This document shows positions 43,744 through 52,050 of a stretch of DNA of 64,000 bases, in pieces. The translations under genes and the position numbers were made by a program. Below the pieces are notes generated by a model, which did no database searches, was not told where the DNA came from, and worked only from the letters and a program-made list of their open reading frames with translations. Position 1 is the stretch's first letter, and each line of letters opens with the position of its first letter. This DNA is from JBKPNJ01 sp963695705 (GTDB lineage Bacteria; Actinomycetota; Actinomycetes; Propionibacteriales; Nocardioidaceae), in contig CAVOHB010000009.1 in assembly GCA_963695705.1 (NCBI GenBank), positions 434,001 through 498,000 of the forward strand, written 5' to 3'.

Positions 43744-44940
43744 ATGAACCTGGGTCGTGGGGCTTCCGCGGTGGCATCACCACTCGAACCGCCCGCGATC
43801 CAGCCAGGTCAGGCCGCCGCTGCCGCCGACGGGCTGGCCACCCTGGTCGTCGACCTGCAGGCTCGCGGGCTCAGGGTGGAGGTGCCGCTGGAACGACGGC
43901 ACGGTGGTGCCGGCCCGTCCGACTCCGGCATGCTCTGGGTCGGCGGCTTTCGGATCACGGTCCCCACCGACAACGACGCCGCCTCGTCGTCGCCCTATGT
44001 CTTGAAGGCCGAGGACGACGGCTACGCCATCTTCGAGGGCAGCCGGCGGCTGGCAGGTGCGTCGACCCAGCGGCGTCCACGCTTCTACGACCTCAGCACT
44101 GCCGACGGTGTGCCGTATTGGCAGATCGGCCTGCTCCACCTCGATTCGTTCGCCAGCACCGTCGTGCAGACCTGCGCGTACTGGGGAAACGACGACCAGT
44201 GCAGGTTCTGCGGCATCGGAGTCTCGCTGGACGCCGGCCGGACGATCGTGAAGAAGACCCCGGAGCAGCTGGCCGAGGTCGCGATGGCCGCCAAGGAGCT
44301 CGACGGCGCGGTCGATGCGACGCTCACCACCGGGAGCTCCAATGGCATCGATCGCGGCGCACGGTACGTCGCGCGATGCGGACATGCGGTCCGGGCGGCG
44401 ACCGGCCTGCCGGTCGAGGTGCAGTTCGAGCCGCCCAGGGACCTCGACGTCATCGACGAGGTCGCCGACCTGGGCATCGACTCGGTGGGAATCCACGTCG
44501 AGTCGTTCGACCCGGGCGTGCTCGCGCGGGTTGCGCCGGCCAAGGCTCGAACCGGCATCGACCAGTACTTCCGTGCGTGGGAGCGCGCCGTCGCCCGCTT
44601 CGGCGAAGGGCAGGTCTCCACCTACGTCATCCTGGGAATGGGTGAGGATCCGGAGCTCACCGTGCAAGGGTGTCAGCGGGCGATCGACATGGGTGTGTTC
44701 CCCTTCGTCGTTCCGATCAGGCCCGTCGCCGGCAGCCTCATGCAGGACGTCACACCCCCGGGGCGTGGGTACACCGAGCGCATCTATCGCCGGGTAGCCG
44801 ACTACATGAGCGAGCGAGGGATGGATACGAGCATTCCCAAGGCCGGCTGCTCCCGGTGCCAGGCATGTTCGGGCCTGCAGGGTGTCGAAGCGCTGCTGCA
44901 GATCAGCCCGCGTCCGGCCCGGATGCCCGATGCGGTCTGA
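43744..44940 (+). CDS. MSMEG_0568 family radical SAM protein (NitD-like)
   Basis: A 398-aa radical SAM enzyme. The cluster cysteines are in TCAYWGNDDQCRFCGIGV, a C-x8-C-x2-C spacing that is unusual for the superfamily but typical of this family. The SAM region and barrel follow (VDATLTTGSSNGIDRGARYV, VQFEPPRDLDVIDEVADLGI, ILGMGEDPELTVQGCQRAID). The C-terminus has another Cys group, AGCSRCQACSGLQ, which could bind an auxiliary Fe-S cluster. It is a core Nit1C protein of unknown reaction. The GNAT gene follows after 6 bases. Confidence 0.9.
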   Translation: MNLGRGASAVASPLEPPAIQPGQAAAAADGLATLVVDLQARGLRVEVPLERRHGGAGPSDSGMLWVGGFRITVPTDNDAASSSPYVLKAEDDGYAIFEGSRRLAGASTQRRPRFYDLSTADGVPYWQIGLLHLDSFASTVVQTCAYWGNDDQCRFCGIGVSLDAGRTIVKKTPEQLAEVAMAAKELDGAVDATLTTGSSNGIDRGARYVARCGHAVRAATGLPVEVQFEPPRDLDVIDEVADLGIDSVGIHVESFDPGVLARVAPAKARTGIDQYFRAWERAVARFGEGQVSTYVILGMGEDPELTVQGCQRAIDMGVFPFVVPIRPVAGSLMQDVTPPGRGYTERIYRRVADYMSERGMDTSIPKAGCSRCQACSGLQGVEALLQISPRPARMPDAV

Positions 44941-44946
44941 GCCGCG

Positions 44947-45510
44947 GTGACCGGCTTCCTGCACCCGGCTCAGACCGCGACCGACCCCTCTGTCGCGGGT
45001 GGAGTGGTCGTCTGCCGACAAGTCCATTCGGACGACGGCTACGCCGACCATCTGGCCATCCGGCACGAGATCTTCGTCGACGAGCAACAGGTCTTCATCG
45101 GGTCGGATCTGGACGCTCATGACCGGGACGGATCCGCGATCGCGCTGCTCGGCTGCTGCGACGGTGTCGCGGCGGGAACCGTCCGGCTCTTCCCGTTCGA
45201 TCCGGCACTCGGTCTCTGGCAGGGCGACCGTCTCGCCGTCCTGTCGCCGTACCGGACCCGCGGACTCGGTGCGCCGTTGGTCCGCTGCGCTGTCGCGACC
45301 GCCGCGGCACTCGGGGGGCGCAGGATGAGTGCTCACATCCAGCCTGCGAACGTCGCGTTCTTCCAGCGGCTGGGCTGGACGAGCGTGGGCGAGACGGAGA
45401 TCTACGCTGGCCTGGTTCACCAGCCCATGCACATCGGGCTGCCGAGCCGGGACGAGGGCATGGCCACCGTTCGGATGCTGGCGAGCGGGATCAGCGCGCG
45501 AGACCGGTGA
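44947..45510 (+). CDS. MSMEG_0567 / Sll0786 family N-acetyltransferase (NitE-like)
   Basis: A 187-aa GNAT protein: HLAIRHEIFVDEQQVFIGSD near the start, RLAVLSPYRTRGLGAPLVRC (acetyl-CoA motif A, R-x-x-G-L-G) and HIQPANVAFFQRLGWTSVGE. In Nit1C clusters this gene always accompanies the radical SAM gene, as here with a 6-base gap. The substrate is unknown. The 3' end overlaps that of the AIR-synthase-like gene by 20 bases, tail to tail. Confidence 0.88.
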   Translation: MTGFLHPAQTATDPSVAGGVVVCRQVHSDDGYADHLAIRHEIFVDEQQVFIGSDLDAHDRDGSAIALLGCCDGVAAGTVRLFPFDPALGLWQGDRLAVLSPYRTRGLGAPLVRCAVATAAALGGRRMSAHIQPANVAFFQRLGWTSVGETEIYAGLVHQPMHIGLPSRDEGMATVRMLASGISARDR

Positions 45511-46465
45511 TCGTGGTGACGGTGAGGTCGATCACCGTGGCCGAATTCTCTCCCCGGCGCACCGCCAACCGCCCGGAGTCGTCGATCACACCGACCGCCG
45601 CCGCAGCGAGGCCGCGCGCGTGAAACGCCGCTAGGCAGTCGTCCTCGCGGCCGGCGGGGGAGCAGAGCAGGAATGCGTATGCCGGGAAGCAGGTCAGCCA
45701 GTCCTGCATGGCCACTTCTGCCGGGCACGGAAGCGTTGCCAGATCCACGGTGGCGCCCAGCCGCCTCCATTCGAGCAGCATCGCCAGCGAGCCGACGAGC
45801 CCGGCCATGCTCACGTCCTTGGCAGCGACGCACGAACCCGAGGCAGCCACGGCCGCGAGCACGCGGACATCACCGGCCAGCCTGGCGCCGCGCTCTTCGA
45901 ACGACCGGAAGAACGGAAAGTCGGCCCGCATCGTCCCTGTCGTGCAGGCAGCGACGATCAGCGACTGCCCGGCGGCGACGTTCGTCGTCGACAGGACAGC
46001 CGCCGCGCGGCCGACCCCGAACGCCGACACGGCAGGCGCTCCGTCGTGCACGGTCAGGTGGCCCCCCGCGAGGGCGACGTCATACCACTCGCAGGCGTCC
46101 TTCATCCCACGCAGCGCCTCTCGCGCCAGTTCCGGACTGCCGACGATCGTGTCCACGATCGCCTGCGGCACCGCACCCATGGCGGCAAGGTCGTTGACAT
46201 TGGTCAACACCGCCGCGATGCCCGCGCCGTAGGGGTCGGACGCAACGAATCCCGGCAGCAACGCCTCACCGCATGCGATCACATGATCGCCGCCGGAGCC
46301 TCCGCGCACCACCGCGCCGTCGTCGCCTGGGCCGTGCAGCCAGCTCCCCCGGCCGAGAACGTCGGTCACGAGCTGGATCTCGGCCTTGGCCCGAAGCGCC
46401 GGATGCGATCGTAGGCATGTCGCCAGCTCGCCGAGGTCAGCCGCCTGGTCTGAACCAGTGGTCAT
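45491..46465 (-). CDS. Sll0787 family AIR synthase-like protein (NitF-like)
   Basis: A 324-aa protein of the PurM/AIR-synthase fold. The N-terminal domain has GRGSWLHGPGDDGAVVRGGS (ATP/Mg loop with GDD), ALLPGFVASDPYGAGIAAVL and NVNDLAAMGAVPQAIVDTIV; the C-terminal domain has GSCVAAKDVSMAGLVGSLAM. Members of the fold phosphorylate or cyclise amides with ATP. In canonical Nit1C clusters it follows the GNAT gene on the same strand; here it is inverted and transcribed toward it from the shared 46.5 kb promoter region. Confidence 0.87.
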   Translation of the reverse strand: MTTGSDQAADLGELATCLRSHPALRAKAEIQLVTDVLGRGSWLHGPGDDGAVVRGGSGGDHVIACGEALLPGFVASDPYGAGIAAVLTNVNDLAAMGAVPQAIVDTIVGSPELAREALRGMKDACEWYDVALAGGHLTVHDGAPAVSAFGVGRAAAVLSTTNVAAGQSLIVAACTTGTMRADFPFFRSFEERGARLAGDVRVLAAVAASGSCVAAKDVSMAGLVGSLAMLLEWRRLGATVDLATLPCPAEVAMQDWLTCFPAYAFLLCSPAGREDDCLAAFHARGLAAAAVGVIDDSGRLAVRRGENSATVIDLTVTTITGLAR

Positions 46466-46523
46466 GAGTACCTCTCACGCGCAGCAGGCAGGTCCCGGGC
46501 CCGAGAGATGTGCTCCGTCGGAA

Positions 46524-46546
46524 AGTGAACGATACATGTAGTATAG
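46524..46546 (+). promoter_or_regulatory. Promoter of ComA-like operon with cluster octamer; likely leaderless start
   Basis: AGTGAACG (46524-46531) lies between the expected -35 and -10 positions; TAGTAT (46539-46544) fits a -10 box and ends 7 bases before the GTG start at 46552. No ribosome site fits in that gap, so the message probably begins at or beside the start codon. Confidence 0.6.
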
Positions 46547-46551
46547 GCAAC

Positions 46552-47325
46552 GTGAAGCCGCCCACCTTCCTCAGCCTGCCCGAGCGCAGTGCGAAGCCAA
46601 GAATCGTCGGCCTCACCCACGTTCTCGACAGGGGGATGAGCGTGGAGTCGACCGAATCGGCTCTCACCGCTGCGGCACCACACATCGATGTGTGGAAGTT
46701 CGGGTGGGGCACGGCCTATGTGGACCGAGCGCTGCCCGAGAAGCTCGCACTGCTCAGGGCCGCGGGCATCCGGAGCTGCCTCGGCGGCACGCTGCTCGAG
46801 GTCTCCTGGGCGCAGGGCAAGGCAGAGCAGTGCCTGCGATGGGCAACGGCCGCCGGGCTCGACACGATCGAGGTCTCACGTGGGATCGCCCCGATGACAC
46901 TGTCGGAGAAGCACGAGCTGTTGCGCCGGGCCGCAGAGTCGTTCGTCGTGCTCTCCGAGGTCGGGAGCAAGGACCCCGACGAGGTCTTCACCACCGCCCA
47001 GTGGGCCGAGGAGATAGCGGGCGACCTCGCCGCCGGCGCGCGCTATGTGATCACCGAGGGGCGCGAGAGTGGGACTGTCGGGATCTATCGCGGTGACGGC
47101 TCCGTTCGCGAGGACGTGGTCGCGGCAGCGGTCGGCGTCGCCGGCCCCGACCGGGTCTTGTTCGAGGCGCCCCGCAAGGACCAGCAGGCCTGGCTGATCC
47201 GCGCATTCGGCTCCGATGTCAACCTGGCAAACATCGCCTGTGACGACGTGCTCTCCCTCGAGACATTGCGGTTGGGGCTCCGGGCCGACACCTTCGACCT
47301 CACCCGGCAGCGGCAGCCCGCGTGA
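46552..47325 (+). CDS. ComA-family (phosphosulfolactate synthase-like) protein
   Basis: A 257-aa TIM-barrel protein. Family landmarks: GLTHVLDRGMSVESTESALT, HIDVWKFGWGTAYVDRALPE, CLGGTLLEVSWAQGKAEQCL, IEVSRGIAPMTLSEKHELLR, VLSEVGSKDPDEV, ARYVITEGRESGTVGIYRGD and ANIACDDVLSLETLRLGLRA. ComA adds sulphite to phosphoenolpyruvate in coenzyme M synthesis; no other coenzyme M gene is near, so another nucleophile or substrate is likely. It is first of a seven-gene coupled operon; its TGA overlaps the next start (GTGA at 47322). Confidence 0.87.
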   Translation: MKPPTFLSLPERSAKPRIVGLTHVLDRGMSVESTESALTAAAPHIDVWKFGWGTAYVDRALPEKLALLRAAGIRSCLGGTLLEVSWAQGKAEQCLRWATAAGLDTIEVSRGIAPMTLSEKHELLRRAAESFVVLSEVGSKDPDEVFTTAQWAEEIAGDLAAGARYVITEGRESGTVGIYRGDGSVREDVVAAAVGVAGPDRVLFEAPRKDQQAWLIRAFGSDVNLANIACDDVLSLETLRLGLRADTFDLTRQRQPA

Positions 47326-48225
47326 CCCAGCCGGCAGCCGCCACAGCACGCAATGTCGTGCCGAGCGCCTATCGCGGGGTTGCCATGGCCACGGTCGGGT
47401 GTGAGCTCGACGAGGCGACACTCGCAGCGCACTTCATCGGGCGAGAGGCCTACCGCCGGACCCGCTTCATCGTCGCGCGCGCAGGCGACCAGACGGCCAT
47501 CGTCGCCGTGCACAAGGAGTCCGACGATCCGCTGTTCGCACCGATCACGGCGGTTCGGCTGCTGGTGGCCGCGGCCGACTGCGCCTACGTCGTGGATCCT
47601 GAGGCCGACACGGCCGTACCGACGGCGCTAGCGCGATCCGCCAACAGCCACGCACCGGGCAAGCGCGGTGTCGTGGTGCACGGCCGGTACGGCCACGTCA
47701 GCTTCATCATCGACCCCGCGCCGCTTCGAGTCTTGGTGCGGGAGGTCGCGCCGCCGTACCCCGCGAAGCTTTTCGACCAGACGCAGAGGTTGCTGGACAC
47801 TGCGGAGCACCTGCCGCCGATCGAGCTGGTAGCGGACATCGTTCGAGCTCGAGCAGCTCGCGCTCAGCAGGACCTCGACCGGGTACCTGCTGCCGTGTCG
47901 CGGTGGAGGCGTCTCGGTGGACGGTGCATCGACTGCCTACCTGGACGAACGACCCGAGCGTCGACCGTGGACGCTGATCGGCTGCGAACGATCGCAACAG
48001 ATCCATGAATGGTCCTACGGCGAGCGGGCCGAGCAGGTCGACATCTGTCCACGCAATCGGACCGGCGGCACCGGCGCGATCCTGACGAAGTGCTGCCTGC
48101 TCGAGAGCCACATCGAGACCGATGGCGGTCGTGTGGTGGTGCCGTGGGGAGCGTCGTTGTCCCAGATCTCGGAGGCACTGACGGCCCTGGTCCGCGAGTG
48201 GGAGCCGACGTGGTCACCCGTCTGA
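47322..48225 (+). pseudogene. Unknown protein of about 300 aa, split by an apparent frameshift
   Basis: Two overlapping frames cover this stretch. The first (47322-48008) is coherent up to about 47880 (AYRRTRFIVARAGDQTAIVA, GKRGVVVHGRYGHVSFIIDP, PPIELVADIVRARAARAQQD) and then turns Arg-rich. The second frame is coherent from that same point to 48225 (YLLPCRGGGVSVDGASTAYL, WTLIGCERSQQIHEWSYGER, QVDICPRN). Removing one G near 47881 joins them into one protein of about 300 aa. No catalytic motif is recognised; Cys and His in the second part could bind metal. It may resemble an uncharacterised DUF found next to ComA-like genes; I am not certain. It overlaps the next gene by 16 bases. Confidence 0.65.
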
Positions 48226-49571
48226 GTGACTCCGAACAGTACGCACACCTGTGGGGGACCACCGAGTCGGCGCAGGTGTTCGACGAACGGGCCCGGTTGC
48301 AGAGCTGGCTCGACATCATCACCGCCCTGGCCGCCGCGCAGGCACGACTGGGCATCATCCCGGCTGGGTCGGCTGCGCAGATCGCGGCCCACGCGCGGGC
48401 GGAGCGGCTCGACCTCGATCTCGTCGCCCGCGAGACCCGGCGCACATCGCACTCGATGCTGGGACTCATCCGCGGGCTGCAACAGCTGCTCCCGGAACCG
48501 GCACGGGAGCACGTCTACGTCGGCGCCACCGTCCAGGACATCACCGACACCTGGTTCGCCCTGGTGATGCGTGACGTCGGGAAAGTGATCTGGAGGGACC
48601 TGCGCGAGATCGAGGCCACGCTCCTTGCAACGGCGGTCGAACATCGGGACACACTGATGGCTGGACGGACGCACGGTCAGCCCGGTTCGGCGATCACGTT
48701 CGGGTTCAAGGTCGCCTCGTGGGCCGACGAGGTACGACGCCATCTGCAGCGGCTGGCTGAGGGACGACCCCGGTGGCTGGTCGGCCAGCTCGGGGGAGCG
48801 GTGGGCGTCCTGGGATTCTTCGCACCCCAGGGGATGCGGCTGCGCGCGGAGTTCTGCGCCGAGCTCGGACTGGCCGATCCCGGCATCTCCTGGCTCACCT
48901 CCCGGGACCGCATCGCCGAGTTCGGTGCCCAGCAGGCGATGATCTGCGGCACCCTGGCCCGCATCGGCAACGAGGTGTATGAGCTGCAGCGACCAGAGAT
49001 CGGCGAGCTGCGTGAGCCGACCAGCGCGGACACCGTGGGCAGTATCACCATGCCGCACAAGCGCAACCCCGAAGGGAGCGAGCACCTGGACACGCTGGCC
49101 AGACTGGTGCGCGCCAACGTGGGCGTTCTCACCGAGGGCATGGTCGTCGGGCACGAGCGCGACGGGCGCGGCTGGAAGGCCGAGTGGGTGGCACTGCCCG
49201 AGGTGTGCATGCTCACTGCAGTGGCTCTGCGGCAAGCCCGCCACCTGTTGTCTGGTCTGGTCGTCGACGTCGAGTCGATGCGGGCCAACCTGAACAGCCA
49301 CGGGGACCAGTTGGCGTCCGAGCAGATGCTCGCGGGCCTGTCGCAACGGATCGGGAAGCACTCCGCCCAGGAGCTCATGCACGACGTCCTCGCTCCGGGC
49401 ACACGCGAGGTGCGCGGTGTGCTCGACGTCCTGATCGCCGAAGGTGCGGCCACCGAGCAGGACCGACAGGCATGGTCCTCATCGCAGGTCGGCGATGCCG
49501 GAAGGATGGTGGACGCGGTGGTGGCCCGTGCCCGCGTCGCCCGCGGCGCCGAGTCGGAGACGTGGACGTGA
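48210..49571 (+). CDS. Fumarase/aspartase superfamily lyase (PurB / carboxymuconate cycloisomerase-like)
   Basis: A 453-aa lyase. Conserved regions: VARETRRTSHSMLGLIRGLQ and EHVYVGATVQDITDTWFALV (C1, with the T/S-Q-D element), LMAGRTHGQPGSAITFGFKV (C2, catalytic His), and the signature TVGSITMPHKRNPEGSEHLD (C3 loop with the catalytic Ser). Members make fumarate (or a cycloisomer) from succinyl-amine compounds. The GTG at 48210 has GGAG upstream. Sequence points to the PurB branch, but the pathway context (no purine genes) argues for another succinyl-type substrate. Confidence 0.88.
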   Translation: MVTRLSDSEQYAHLWGTTESAQVFDERARLQSWLDIITALAAAQARLGIIPAGSAAQIAAHARAERLDLDLVARETRRTSHSMLGLIRGLQQLLPEPAREHVYVGATVQDITDTWFALVMRDVGKVIWRDLREIEATLLATAVEHRDTLMAGRTHGQPGSAITFGFKVASWADEVRRHLQRLAEGRPRWLVGQLGGAVGVLGFFAPQGMRLRAEFCAELGLADPGISWLTSRDRIAEFGAQQAMICGTLARIGNEVYELQRPEIGELREPTSADTVGSITMPHKRNPEGSEHLDTLARLVRANVGVLTEGMVVGHERDGRGWKAEWVALPEVCMLTAVALRQARHLLSGLVVDVESMRANLNSHGDQLASEQMLAGLSQRIGKHSAQELMHDVLAPGTREVRGVLDVLIAEGAATEQDRQAWSSSQVGDAGRMVDAVVARARVARGAESETWT

Positions 49572-50545
49572 TGCCGCCTCGCGTCCGACTGGCGAGCCTG
49601 CCCACGCCGCTGGTACGGGCGCCGCGTCTCGAGGCCGCCCTGGACGCCCGCCCACTGTTCGTCAAGCGTGACGACCTGACCGGGTTCGGCGTGGCCGGCA
49701 ACAAGGCGCGCGCTCTGGAGTACCTGCTCGGCGCCGCCGTCGCCGAGGGGTCCGACGTCATCGTCGCCGCCGGCAGTGCCTCCTCCAACTTCTGCGCGGC
49801 CGCAGCCATGGCTGCTCGGGTCGTCGGGGTCGACTGCGACCTGCTCTTCCCCACGTCGGATTCGACCGCCCCAGTCAATGTCGGGTCGGTGAACGTCGAG
49901 TTGGCCAGGGCGGCCGGCGCCCGGCTGGTGTTCGACGCGGCGGGCAGTCGCGACGAGCTCGACGCCGCCGTCCTCGAGCACGCGGATGCGCTGCGGACCC
50001 GGGGGCGCCGGCCGTACGCCATGCCGCGTGGGGGGGCGACCGCAGTTGGCGGCATCGGCTACGCATACGCGGCCCGGGAGCTGGCCGAGCAGTGCGCCGC
50101 CGCCGGGATCGCCGTCCGGACGGTCGTGGTGGCCACCGGTTCCGGAGGCACCCAGGCTGGACTAGTCGCCGGGCAGGCGGCGTTCGGCCTGCCAGGGCGA
50201 GTGATCGGTGCCTCGGTCAGTCGGCCGATCCACCGCCTCCCCGAGCAGATTCTCCGGACGGCACGGGCGTGCGCGGCGGCGATCGGCGGTGACGGACCCG
50301 GGCCGGACGACGTCGATGTCCGTGACTGCCGGGGGGGCGGGTTCGGCGTCGTCTCGGTCGAGGATCGGGTCAGCTCGCGGCTCGCGCTGCACCATGAGGG
50401 GCTGCTGCTCGATGACTACTACGGAGCGAAAGCCCTGACGTTGTTCAGGGCGCTGCTCGACGGCGGCGCGCCGACCCCGGCCGTCTTCTGGCACACCGGT
50501 GGCGTGGCCGCGGCCCTGACAGGTCTGCTGCGAGCTGCGGCGTGA
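49571..50545 (+). CDS. PLP-dependent D-cysteine desulfhydrase / ACC deaminase-like enzyme
   Basis: A 324-aa fold type II PLP enzyme: RVRLASLPTPLVRAPRLEAA, PLFVKRDDLTGFGVAGNKAR (the Lys of GNKAR is the PLP Schiff base), IVAAGSASSNFCAAAAMAAR (phosphate/substrate loop SSN), AMPRGGATAVGGIGYAYAA, and VVVATGSGGTQAGLVAGQAA. Known members deaminate D-cysteine, ACC or similar beta-substituted amino acids, releasing ammonia. The ATG shares the TGATG with the previous stop; GTG 49568 is also possible. It may process an amino-acid fragment from the neighbouring lyases. Confidence 0.87.
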   Translation: MPPRVRLASLPTPLVRAPRLEAALDARPLFVKRDDLTGFGVAGNKARALEYLLGAAVAEGSDVIVAAGSASSNFCAAAAMAARVVGVDCDLLFPTSDSTAPVNVGSVNVELARAAGARLVFDAAGSRDELDAAVLEHADALRTRGRRPYAMPRGGATAVGGIGYAYAARELAEQCAAAGIAVRTVVVATGSGGTQAGLVAGQAAFGLPGRVIGASVSRPIHRLPEQILRTARACAAAIGGDGPGPDDVDVRDCRGGGFGVVSVEDRVSSRLALHHEGLLLDDYYGAKALTLFRALLDGGAPTPAVFWHTGGVAAALTGLLRAAA

Positions 50546-52050
50546 CCACCCCTACACGTCGCAGCGGTCCGCCCCAGGGGGCGGCCGCCCGAGAGCTGAT
50601 CGACAGCGGATTCGCCTTGGAGAACGCCGATGCGCCTTTCCTGCACGGCGGCTTGAACCTCGCTGACATCGCGCACGTGCTGGACCTGCTGAGCCGCGGC
50701 ATAGTCCCCACGTCGGCTGCCAGAGACCTGCTCGGTCTGCTGCTCGAGGTGCAGACGATCGCCGCCGACGACTTCCCATACGACCCCGAGTACGGCGAGC
50801 CCTACAACTCCCGGGAGCGCTTCTTCGTCGAACGGCTCGGCAAGGCGGCCGGGTGGCTGCATGCGGGACGGCCGCGCCGGGAGGCAGCCAGGATCGCCTT
50901 GCGCATCTACGTTCGCGAGCAGCTGCTGGAACTCGTCGGCGAGGTGGTGGAGTTCGCGAGGGACACCACCGCGCTCGCGGGCCGGCACGTCGAAACGTTG
51001 ATGCCGGACCAGACCTACCTGCAGCAGGCGCAGCCGTCCACCTTCGGACACTACGTGCTGTCGTTCGTCTACCCGGCCGTACGCGACGCCCATCGACTGC
51101 TCGACGAGTTCGATGACATCAACCGGAGTCCCGCAGGCGCAGGCTGCGTCAACGGAACTCGCCTGCTCGGCGACCGCACCAGCATCGCCGCGGCGTTGGG
51201 GTTCGACGAGGTCATCGAGCACACGCGCGACGCGATGTGGCAGATAGACGGGCTCATCCACGTGCTGGCCAGCGCGGCCAGTCTGCTGTCCACCCAGAGC
51301 AAGCTCGCCGAGGATCTCGAGATCTGGTCCAGCAGCGAGTTCGACTTCGTCGACCTGGCCGACGCCTATACCCGCTCCAGTGTCCTCATGCCACAGAAAC
51401 GCAACCCCTACTCGTTGTCCATCGTGCGTGGCGCCTGTGGCGTGCTGATCGGGCGGCTGACCGGGTTCCTCGCGGTCGCCAAGAGCCCTTCCGCACGCAG
51501 CGACAACCTGATCTTCGCCTACGGCGAGGTGCCCCGCGCCCTCGACCTGTCGATCCGGGTCACACGGCTGATGACCGGTGTCGTGCGGACGCTGCGGGTG
51601 AACGTCGAGAGGATGGCCGGTGGCCTCGACGCCGGCTATACCCAGGCCACCGACCTCAGCGAGTTCATCGTGCAAACGTGCCACGTCGACTACCGCAGCG
51701 CCTATGACGTCGTCGGCAGGACGGTGCGCGAGGCCAGCGGAAAGGGGATCCCCGGCGCCAGCATCACCGGAGCGATGCTCGACGACGCGGCGATCGCAGA
51801 GACCGGCCACTCCTGGGGGCTGGCCGGGAGGGATCTGACGGCTGCGCTGGACCCGCGGCGGATCATCGCGACACGGATAGGCATCGGAGGAGCCGCGCCG
51901 AGCGCGGTCGAATCCATGATCGTGCAGTGTGAGCAGAAGGCCGATGAGCTCCTTGGCGCGGTTGAGCTGCGGCGGCAACAGCTCAATGACGCCGAGGAGC
52001 GACTACTCGAGCACGCACGGCTGGTCGCCGGCTCCGCGGAGGACAGATGA
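50542..52050 (+). CDS. Argininosuccinate lyase-like fumarase-superfamily lyase
   Basis: A 502-aa lyase distinct from the one at 48210. Conserved regions: ALENADAPFLHGGLNLADIA, DPEYGEPYNSRERFFVERLG, LMPDQTYLQQAQPSTFGHYV (C2, where the usual His is replaced by Gln in QQAQPS), and AYTRSSVLMPQKRNPYSLSI (C3 loop). The GTG overlaps the previous stop (GTGA). The changed C2 motif and the absence of any other arginine-synthesis gene suggest a different substrate from argininosuccinate, maybe another N-succinyl or ureido compound. Confidence 0.87.
   Translation: MTTPTRRSGPPQGAAARELIDSGFALENADAPFLHGGLNLADIAHVLDLLSRGIVPTSAARDLLGLLLEVQTIAADDFPYDPEYGEPYNSRERFFVERLGKAAGWLHAGRPRREAARIALRIYVREQLLELVGEVVEFARDTTALAGRHVETLMPDQTYLQQAQPSTFGHYVLSFVYPAVRDAHRLLDEFDDINRSPAGAGCVNGTRLLGDRTSIAAALGFDEVIEHTRDAMWQIDGLIHVLASAASLLSTQSKLAEDLEIWSSSEFDFVDLADAYTRSSVLMPQKRNPYSLSIVRGACGVLIGRLTGFLAVAKSPSARSDNLIFAYGEVPRALDLSIRVTRLMTGVVRTLRVNVERMAGGLDAGYTQATDLSEFIVQTCHVDYRSAYDVVGRTVREASGKGIPGASITGAMLDDAAIAETGHSWGLAGRDLTAALDPRRIIATRIGIGGAAPSAVESMIVQCEQKADELLGAVELRRQQLNDAEERLLEHARLVAGSAEDR

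Noticed and set aside
43777..45432. 551-aa open frame on the minus strand
   Set aside because: It lies opposite the radical SAM and GNAT genes and is rich in Asp, Arg and Gly without family motifs.
50419..51978. 519-aa open frame on the minus strand
   Set aside because: It is antisense to the ArgH-like lyase, whose signatures are clear; the minus frame has no domain and is an effect of high GC.
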